A stretch of 64,000 nt of DNA from Girardinichthys multiradiatus (lineage: Eukaryota; Chordata; Actinopteri; Cyprinodontiformes; Goodeidae): contig NC_061797.1 in assembly GCF_021462225.1 (NCBI RefSeq), positions 1,729,001 to 1,793,000 of the forward strand. Direction: 5' to 3'. The notes beneath the pieces are model-generated. The model was given only the letters and a program-made list of their open reading frames with translations. It was not told the origin of the DNA and made no database searches. The translations under genes and the position numbers were made by a program. This document shows, one piece after another, positions 55,181 through 64,000 of the stretch. How positions within the stretch are numbered: the first letter of the stretch is position 1; the number at the start of each line of letters is the position of its first letter.

Positions 55181-58100
55181 GAGTTTTTGGTCCGTAGAAC
55201 ACAAAACGAGCACCGTTTGCAGTCGATATTGAAAAAGTTGTTTCGCAAGCCTGAAAGAATGAGTTTTTGGTCCTGTAGAACACAAAACGAGCACCGTTTG
55301 CATCGATATTGAAAAAGCTGCTTCGCAAGCCTGAAAGAATGAGTTTTTGGTCCTGCGAACACAAAACGAGCACCGTTTGCGTCGATATTGAAAAAGCTGC
55401 TTCGCAAGCCTGAAAGAATGAGTTTTTGGTCCCGCGAACACAAAACGAACACCGTTTGCGTCGATATTGAAAAAGTTGTTTCGCAAGCCTGAAAGAATGA
55501 GTTTTTGGTCCCGCGAACACAAAACGAGCACCGTTTGCGTCGATATTGAAAAAGCTGCTTCGCAAGCCTGAAAGAATGAGTTTTTGGTCTGTAGAACACA
55601 AAACGAACACCGTTTGCGTCGATATTGAAAAAGCTGCTTCGCAAGCCTGAAAGAATGAGTTTTTGGTACCACAAACACAAAACGAACACCGTTTGCGTCG
55701 ATATTGAAAAAGTTGTTTCGCAAGCCTGAAAGAATGAGTTTTTGGTCCCGCGAACACAAAACGAGCACCGTTTGCGTCGATATTGAAAAAGCTGCTTCGC
55801 AAGCCTGAAAGAATGAGTTTTTGGTCCCGCGAACACAAAACGAGCACCGTTTGCGTCGATATTGAAAAAGCTGCTTCGCAAGTCTGAAAGAATGAGTTTT
55901 TGGTACCACGAACACAAAAAAAACACCGTTTGCGTCGATATTGAAAAAGTTGTTTCGCAAGCCTGAAAGAATGAGTTTTTGGTCCCGCGAACACAAAACG
56001 TGCACCGTTTGCGTCGATATTGAAAAAGCTGCTTCGCAAGCCTGAAAGAATGAGTTTTTGGTGTGTCGAACACAAAACGAGCACCGTTTGCGTCGATATT
56101 GAAAAAGTTGTTTCGCAAGCCTGAAAGAATGAGTTTTTGGTCCCGCGAACACAAAACGAGCACCGTTTGCGTCGATATTGAAATAGCTGCTTCGCAAGCC
56201 TGAAAGAATGAGTTTTTGGTCTGTAGAACACAAAACGAACACCGTTTGCGTCGATATTGAAAAAGCTGCTTCGCAAGTCTGAAAGAATGAGTTTTTGGTA
56301 CCACAAACACAAAACGAACACCGTTTGCGTCGATATTGAAAAAGTTGTTTCGCAAGCCTGAAAGAATGAGTTTTTGGTCCCGCGAACACAAAACGAGCAC
56401 CGTTTGCGTCGATATTGAAAAAGCTGCTTCGCAAGCCTGAAAGAAGGAGTTTTTGGTGTGTAGAACACAAAACGAGCACCGTTTGCATCGATATTGAAAA
56501 AGCTGCTTCGCAAGCCTGAAAGAATGAGTTTTTGGTCTGTAGAACACAAAACGAGCACCGTTTGCATCGATATTGAAAAAGCTGTTTCGCCAGCCTGAAA
56601 GAATGAGTTTTTGGTCGCGCGAACACAAAACGAGCACCGTTTGCGTCGATATTGAAAAAGCTGCTTCGCAAGCCTGAAAGAATGAGTTTTTGGTCTGTAG
56701 AACACAAAACGAACACCGTTTGCGTCGATATTGACAAAGCTGCTTCGCAAGTCTGAAAGAATGAGTTTTTGGTACCACAAACACAAAACGAACACCGTTT
56801 GCGTCGATATTGAAAAAGTTGTTTCGCAAGCCTGAAAGAATGAGTTTTTGGTCCCGCGAACACAAAACGAGCACCGTTTGCGTCGATATTGAAAAAGCTG
56901 CTTCGCAAGCCTGAAAGAATGAGTTTTTGGTCCCGCGAACACAAAACGAGCACCGTTTGCGTCGATATTGAAAAAGCTGCTTCGCAAGTCTGAAAGAATG
57001 AGTTTTTGGTACCACGAACACAATACAAACACCGTTTGCGTCGATATTGAAAAAGTTGTTTCGCAAGCCTGAAAGAATGAGTTTTTGGTCCCGCGAACAC
57101 AAAACGACCACCGTTTGCGTCGATATTGAAAAAGCTGCTTCGCAAGCCTGAAAGAATGAGTTTTTGGTCTGTAGAACACAAAACGAACACCGTTTGCGTC
57201 GATATTGAAAAAGCTGCTTCGCAAGTCTGAAAGAATGAGTTTTTGGTACCACAAACACAAAACGAACACCGTTTGCGTCGATATTGAAAAAGTTGATTCG
57301 CAAGCCTTAAAGAATGAGTTTTTGGTCCCGCAAACACAAAACGAGCACCGTTTGCGTCGATATTGAAAAAGCTGCTTCGCAAGCCTGAAAGAATGAGTTT
57401 TTGGTGTGTAGAACACAAAACGAGCACCGTTTGCATCAATATTGAAAAAGCTGCTTCGCAAGCCTGAAAGAATGAGTTTTTGGTCTGTAGAATACAAAAC
57501 TAGCACCGTTTGCATCGATATTGAAAAAGCTGTTTCGCCAGCCTGAAAGAATGAGTTTTTGGTCCCGCGAACACAAAACGAGCACCGTTTGCGTCGATAT
57601 TGAAAAAGCTGCTTCGCAAGCCTGAAAGAATGAGTTTTTGGTCCCGCGAACACAAAACGAGCACCGTTTGCGTCGATATTGAAAAAGCTGCTTCGCAAGT
57701 CTGAAAGAATGAGTTTTTGGTACCACGAACACAAAACGAACACCGTTTGCGTCGATATTGAAAAAGTTGTTTCGCAAGCCTGAAAGAATGAGTTTTTGGT
57801 CCCGCGAACACAAAACGTGCACCGTTTGCGTCGATATTGAAAAAGCTGCTTCGCAAGCCTGAAAGAATGAGTTTTTGGTGTGTAGAACACAAAACGAGCA
57901 CCGTTTGCGTCGATATTGAAAAAGTTGTTTCGCAAGCCTGAAAGAATGAGTTTTTGGTCCCGCGAACACAAAACGAGCACCGTTTGCGTCGATATTGAAA
58001 AAGTTGTTTCGCAAGCCTGAAAGAATGAGTTTTTGGTCTGTAGAACACAAAACGAGCACCGTTTGCATCGATATTGAAAAAGCTGCTTCGCAAGCCTGAA

Positions 58101-61100
58101 AGAATGAGTTTTTGGTACCACGAACACAAAACGAGCACCGTTTGCATCGATATTGAAAAAGTTGTTTCGCAAGCCTGAAAGAATGAGTTTTTGGTCCCGC
58201 GAACACAAAACGAGCACCGTTTGCATCGATATTGAAAAAGCTGCTTCGCAAGCCTGAAAGAATGAGTTTTTGGTGTGTAGAACACAAAACGAGCACCGTT
58301 TGCATCGATATTGAAAAAGCTGCTTCGCAAGCCTGAAAGAATGAGTTTTTGGTCTGTAGAACACAAAACGAGCACCGTTTGCATCGATATTGAAAAAGCT
58401 GTTTCGCCAGCCTGAAAGAATGAGTTTTTTGTCCCGCGAACACAAAACGAGCACCGTTTGCGTCGATATTGAAAAAGCTGCTTCGCAAGCCTGAAAGAAT
58501 GAGTTTTTGGTCCCGCGAACACAAAACGAGCACCGTTTGCGTCGATATTGAAAAAGCTGCTTCGCAAGTCTGAAAGAATGAGTTTTTGGTACCACGAACA
58601 CAAAACAAACACCGTTTGCGTCGATATGGAAAAAGTTGTTTCGCAAGCCTGAAAGAATGAGTTTTTGGTCCCGCGAACACAAAACGAGCACCGTTTGCGT
58701 CGATATTGAAAAAGCTGCTTCGCAAGCCTGAAAGAATGAGTTTTTGGTGTGTAGAACACAAAACGAGCACCGTTTGCATCAATATTGAAAAAGCTGCTTC
58801 GCAAGCCTGAAAGAATGAGTTTTTGGTCTGTAGAACACAAAACGAGCACCGTNNNNNNNNNNNNNNNNNNNNNNNNNNNNNNNNNNNNNNNNNNNNNNNN
58901 NNNNNNNNNNNNNNNNNNNNNNNNNNNNNNNNNNNNNNNNNNNNNNNNNNNNNNNNNNNNNNNNNNNNNNNNNNNNNNNNNNNNNNNNNNNNNNNNNNNN
59001 NNNNNNNNNNNNNNNNNNNNNNNNNNNNNNNNNNNNNNNNNNNNNNNNNNNNNNNNNNNNNNNNNNNNNNNNNNNNNNNNNNNNNNNNNNNNCGTGTTTG
59101 CATCGATATTGAAAAAGCTGCTTCGCAAGCCTGAAAGAATGAGTTTTTGGTCTGTAGAACACAAAACGAACACCGTTTGCGTCGATATTGAAAAAGTTGT
59201 TTCGCAAGCCTGAAAGAATGAGTTTTTGGTCCCGCGAACACAAAACGAGCACCGTTTGCGTCGATATTGAAAAAGCTGCTTCGCAAGCCTGAAAGAATGA
59301 GTTTTTGGTCCCGCGAACACAAAACGAGCACCGTTTGCGTCGATATTGAAAAAGCTGCTTCGCAAGCCTGAAAGAATGAGTTTTTGGTCCCGCGAACACA
59401 AAACGAGCACCGTTTGCGTCGATATTGAAAAAGCTGCTTCGCAAGTCTGAAAGAATGAGTTTTTGGTACCACGAACACAAAACGAACACCGTTTGCGTCG
59501 ATATTGAAAAAGTTGTTTCGCAAGCCTGAAAGAATGAGTTTTTGGTCCCGCGAACACAAAACGAGCACCGTTTGCGTCGATATTGAAAAAGCTGCTTCGC
59601 AAGCCTGAAAGAATGAGTTTTTGGTACCACGAACACAAAACGAACACCGTTTGCGTCGATATTGAAAAAGTTGTTTCGCAAGCCTGAAAGAATGAGTTTT
59701 TGGTCCCGCGAACACAAAACGAGCACCGTTTGCGTCGATATTGAAAAAGCTGCTTCGCAAGCCTGAAAGAATGAGTTTTTGGTCCCGCGAACACAAAACG
59801 AGCACCGTTTGTGTCGATATTGAAAATGCTGTTTCGCAAGCCTGAAAGAATGAGTTTTTGGTCTGTAGAACACAAAACGAGCACCGTTTGCGTCGATATT
59901 GAAAAAGCTGCTTCGCAAGTCTGAAAGAATGAGTTTTTGGTACCACGAACACAAAACAAACACCGTTTGCGTCGATAAGGAAAAAGTTGTTTCGCAAGCC
60001 TGAAAGAATGAGTTTTTGATCCCGCGAACACAAAACGAGCACCGTTTGCGTCGATATTGAAAAAGCTGCTTCGCAAGCCTGAAAGAATGAGTTTTTGGTC
60101 TGTAGAACACAAAATGAACACCGTTTGCGTCGATATTGAAAAAGCTGCTTCGCAAGCCTGAAAGAATGAGTTCTTGGTCTGTAGAACACAAAACGAACAC
60201 CATTTGCGTCGATATTGAAAAAGCTGCTTGCAAGTCTGAAAGAATGAGTTTTTGGTACCACAAACACAAAACGAGCACCGTTTGCGTCGATATTGAAAAA
60301 GCTGCTTCGCAAGCCTGAAAGAATGAGTTTTTGGTCTGTAGAACACAAAACGAACACCGTTAGTGTCGATATTGAAAAAGCTGTTTCGCAAGCCTGAAAG
60401 AATGAGTTTTTGGTCTGTAGAACACAAAACGAGCACCGTTTGCATCGATATTGAAAAAGCTGCTTCGCAAGTCTGAAAGAATGAGTTTTTGGTCCCGCGA
60501 ACACAAAACGAGCACCGTTTGTGTCGATATTGAAAAAGCTGTTTCGCAAGCCTGAAAGAATGAGTTTTTGGTCTGTAGAACACAAAACGAGCACCGTTTG
60601 CATCGATATTGAAAAAGCTGCTTCGCAAGCCTGAAAGAATGAGTTTTTGGTCTGTAGAACACAAAACGAACACCGTTTGCGTCGATATTGAAAAAGCTGC
60701 TTCGCAAGTCTGAAAGAATGAGTTTTTGGTCCCGCGAACACAAAACGAGCACCGTTTGTGTTGATATTGAAAAAGCTGTTTCGCAAGCCTGAAAGAATGA
60801 GTTTTTGGTCTGTAGAACACAAAACGAGCACCGTTTGCATCGATATTGAAAAAGCTGCTTCGCAAGCCTGAAAGAATGAGTTTTTGGTCCCGCGAACACA
60901 AAACGAACACCGTTTGCGTCGATATTGAAAAAGCTGCTTCGCAAGCCTGAAAGAAGGAGTTTTTAGTCCCACGAACACAAAACGAACACCGTTTGCGTCG
61001 ATATTGAAAAAGTTGTTTCGCAAGCCTGAAAGAATGAGTTTTTGGTCTGTAGAACACAAAACGAGCACCGTTTGCATCGATATTGAAAAAGCTGCTTCGC

Positions 61101-64000
61101 AAGCCTGAAAGAATGAGTTTTTGGTACCACGAACACAAAACGAACACCGTTTGCGTCGATATTGAAAAAGTTGTTTCGCAAGCCTGAAAGAATGAGTTTT
61201 TGGTCCCGCGAACACAAAACGAGCACCGTTTGCGTCGATATTGAAAAAGCTGCTTCGCAAGCCTGAAAGAATGAGTTTTTGGTCCCGCGAACACAAAACG
61301 AGCACCGTTTGTGTCGATATTGAAAAAGCTGTTTCGCAAGCCTGAAAGAATGAGTTTTTGGTCTGTAGAACACAAAACGAGCACCGTTTGCGTCGATATT
61401 GAAAAAGCTGCTTCGCAAGCCTGAAAGAATGAGTTTTTGGTCCCGCGAACACAAAACGAACACCGTTTGCGTCGATATTGAAAAAGCTGCTTCGCAAGCC
61501 TGAAAGAATGAGTTTTTGGTCCCGCGAACACAAAACGAGCACCGTTTGCGTCGATATTGAAAAAGCTGCTTCGCAAGTCTGAAAGAATGAGTTTTTGGTA
61601 CCACGAACACAAAACAAACACCGTTTGCGTCGATATTGAAAAAGTTGTTTCGCAAGCCTGAAAGAATGAGTTTTTGGTCCCGCGAACACAAAACGAGCAC
61701 CGTTTGCGTCGATATTGAAAAAGCTGCTTCGCAAGCCTGAAAGAATGAGTTTTTGGTCCCGCGAACACAAAACGAGCACCGTTTGTGTCGATATTGAAAA
61801 AGCTGTTTCGCAAGCCTGAAAGAATGAGTTTTTGGTCTGTAGAACACAAAACGAGCACCGTTTGCATCGATATTGAAAAAGCTGCTTCGCAAGCCTGAAA
61901 GAATGAGTTTTTGGTCCCGCGAACACAAAACGAACACCGTTTGCGTCGATATTGAAAAAGCTGCTTCGCAAGCCTGAAAGAATGAGTTTTTGGTCCCGCG
62001 AACACAAAACGAACACCGTTTGCGTCGATATTGAAAAAGCTGCTTCGCAAGCCAAAAAGAATGAGTTTTTGGTACCACGAACACAAAACAAACACCGTTT
62101 GCGTCGATATTGAAAAAGTTGTTTCGCAAGCCTGAAAGAATGAGTTTTTGGTCCCGCGAACACAAAACGAGCACCGTTTGCGTCGATATTGAAAAAGCTG
62201 CTTCGCAAGCCTGAAAGAATGAGTTTTTGGTCCCGCGAACACAAAACGAGCACCGTTTGTGTCGATATTGAAAAAGCTGTTTCGCAAGCCTGAAAGAATG
62301 AGTTTTTGGTCTGTAGAACACAAAACGAGCACCGTTTGCATCGATATTGAAAAAGCTGCTTCGCAAGCCTGAAAGAATGAGTTTTTGGTCCCGCGAACAC
62401 AAAATGAGCACCGTTTGCGTCGATATTGAAAAAGCTGCTTCGCAAGCCTGAAAGAATGAGTTTTTGGTCCCGCGAACACAAAACGAGCACCGTTTGCGTC
62501 GATATTGAAAAAGCTGCTTCGCAAGCCTGAAAGAATGAGTTTTTGGTACCACGAACACAAAACGAGCACCGTTTGCGTCGATATGAAAAAGCTTGTTTCG
62601 CAAGCCTGAAAGAATGAGTTTTTGGTCCCGCGAACACAAAACGAGCACCGTTTGCGTCGATATTGAAAAAGCTGCTTCGCAAGCCTGAAAGAATGAGTTT
62701 TTGGTCTGTAGAACACAAAACGAACACCGTTTGCGTCGATATTGAAAAAGCTGCTTCGCAAGCCTGAAAGAATGAGTTTTTGGTCCCGCGAACACAAAAC
62801 GAGCACCGTTTGTGTCGATATTGAAAAAGCTGTTTCGCAAGCCTGAAAGAATGAGTTTTTGGTCTGTAGAACACAAAACGAGCACCGTTTGCATCGATAT
62901 TGAAAAAGCTGCTTCGCAAGCCTGAAAGAATGAGTTTTTGGTCTGTAGAACACAAAACGAACACCGTTTGCGTCGATATTGAAAAAGTTGTTTCGCAAGC
63001 CTGAAAGAATGAGTTTTTGGTCCCGCGAACACAAAACGAGCACCGTTTGCGTCGATATTGAAAAAGCTGCTTCGCAAGCCTGAAAGAATGAGTTTTTGGT
63101 CCCGCGAACACAAAACGAGCACCGTTTGCGTCGATATTGAAAAAGCTGCTTCGCAAGCCTGAAAGAATGAGTTTTTGGTCCCGCGAACACAAAACGAGCA
63201 CCGTTTGCGTCGATATTGAAAAAGCTGCTTCGCAAGTCTGAAAGAATGAGTTTTTGGTACCACGAACACAAAACGAACACCGTTTGCGTCGATATTGAAA
63301 AAGCTGCTTCGCAAGTCTGAAAGAATGAGTTTTTGGTACCACGAACACAAAACGAACACCGTTTGCGTCGATATTGAAAAAGTTGTTTCGCAAGCCTGAA
63401 AGAATGAGTTTTTGGTCCCGCGAACACAAAACGAGCACCGTTTGCGTCGATATTGAAAAAGCTGCTTCGCAAGCCTGAAAGAATGAGTTTTTGGTACCAC
63501 GAACACAAAACGAACACCGTTTGCGTCGATATTGAAAAAGTTGTTTCGCAAGCCTGAAAGAATGAGTTTTTGGTCCCGCGAACACAAAACGAGCACCGTT
63601 TGCGTCGATATTGAAAAAGCTGCTTCGCAAGCCTGAAAGAATGAGTTTTTGGTCCCGCGAACACAAAACGAGCACCGTTTGTGTCGATATTGAAAAAAGC
63701 TGTTTCGCAAGCCTGAAAGAATGAGTTTTTGGTCTGTAGAACACAAAACGAGCACCGTTTGCGTCGATATTGAAAAAGCTGCTTCGCAAGCCTGAAAGAA
63801 TGAGTTTTTGGTACCACGAACACAAAACAAACACCGTTTGCGTCGATATTGAAAAAGTTGTTTCGCAAGCCTGAAAGAATGAGTTTTTGGTCCCGCGAAC
63901 ACAAAACGAGCACCGTTTGCGTCGATATTGAAAAAGCTGCTTCGCAAGCCTGAAAGAATGAGTTTTTGGTCTGTAGAACACAAAATGAACACCGTTTGCG
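55180..64000 (+). repeat. satellite subfamily domain 2
   Basis: Monomers mostly with GCTGCTTCG, junctions CCCGC, ACCAC and CTGTA, and often GAACACCG in place of GAGCACCG. A six-monomer period is visible at 61.3-62.3 kb. Confidence 0.85.
58853..59092. other. assembly gap (240 N)
   Basis: Run of 240 unknown bases inside the satellite. The size is not a multiple of 79, so the true length is unknown. Confidence 0.98.

Larger units (their letters stand above)
42440..64000 (+). repeat. 79-bp satellite array
   Basis: Continuous head-to-tail repeat of a 79-base unit, all in one orientation, about 270 copies, continuing past the window end. The unit has a conserved core (GAACACAAAACGAGCACCGT, then CGATATTGAAAAAG, then GCAAGCCTGAAAGAATGAG) and a variable five-base junction (CCTGC, CTGTA, GTGTA, TTGTA, CCCGC, ACCAC). 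The first one or two monomers (42,440-42,545) are of the old type with GGATTTGCTC. No transcription or protein function is implied. Assembly gap at 58,853-59,092. Confidence 0.98.

Noticed and set aside
42510..63992. Giant minus-strand open frames as real protein genes
   Set aside because: All three frames are open and the translation is a pure 79-residue repeat. No promoter, start context or codon bias is visible.
42440..64000. CRISPR-like array
   Set aside because: The unit is a tandem satellite with no unique spacers, and the setting is a vertebrate genome.

Overview
The window looks like heterochromatic or repeat-rich DNA from a ray-finned fish. It holds tRNA-derived SINEs of the kind common in teleosts, DD34E Tc1-like transposons, a Ty3/gypsy chromovirus of the sushi type and several vertebrate retrovirus-like elements. 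I see no intact single-copy host gene, and almost every coding region is broken.

Layout. (1) About 1-21,940 is one large, complex endogenous retrovirus (ERV-A) on the minus strand. Reading right to left it has a gag region with a macro-domain-like segment, protease, RT with a second RNase H, integrase, one or two accessory frames, env, and a multi-pass hydrophobic frame that runs off the left edge. It is interrupted twice. A 9-kb LTR retroelement (element I, about 877-9,869) sits in env, and a 1.6-kb Tc1-like transposon (Tc1-A, 12,466-14,077) sits upstream of env. (2) 21,941-27,301 is a complete but mutated chromovirus with a GTAAG target duplication and a clear self-priming signature. (3) 27,302-28,845 is a Tc1-type end joined to an unusual alanine-rich reading frame. 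(4) 28,848-29,222 is a short block of old 79-bp satellite monomers. (5) 29,341-42,440 is a nested stack: a SINE, then ERV-III (plus strand), interrupted by Tc1-B (TA duplication), which is itself interrupted by ERV-II (GATG duplication, LTRs about 97% alike by eye). (6) From about 42,440 to the end lies a head-to-tail 79-bp satellite array with two subfamily domains, higher-order repeats and a 240-base assembly gap.

How the parts relate. The nesting gives an order of events: satellite and ERV-III first, then Tc1-B, then ERV-II. ERV-II and ERV-III share a protease-region relative and a primer-binding site that fits serine tRNA, so they are the same lineage. ERV-II moved recently although it lacks recognisable gag and RT, so it was probably mobilised in trans. 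The satellite has no stop codon in any of the three minus-strand frames, and since 79 is 1 more than a multiple of 3 this creates huge overlapping reading frames that should not be taken as genes.

The items I would check first are the macro-like domain in the ERV-A gag region, the hydrophobic frame downstream of ERV-A env, the accessory frame between pol and env, the self-priming complementarity of the chromovirus, and the alanine-rich frame attached to a Tc1 end.
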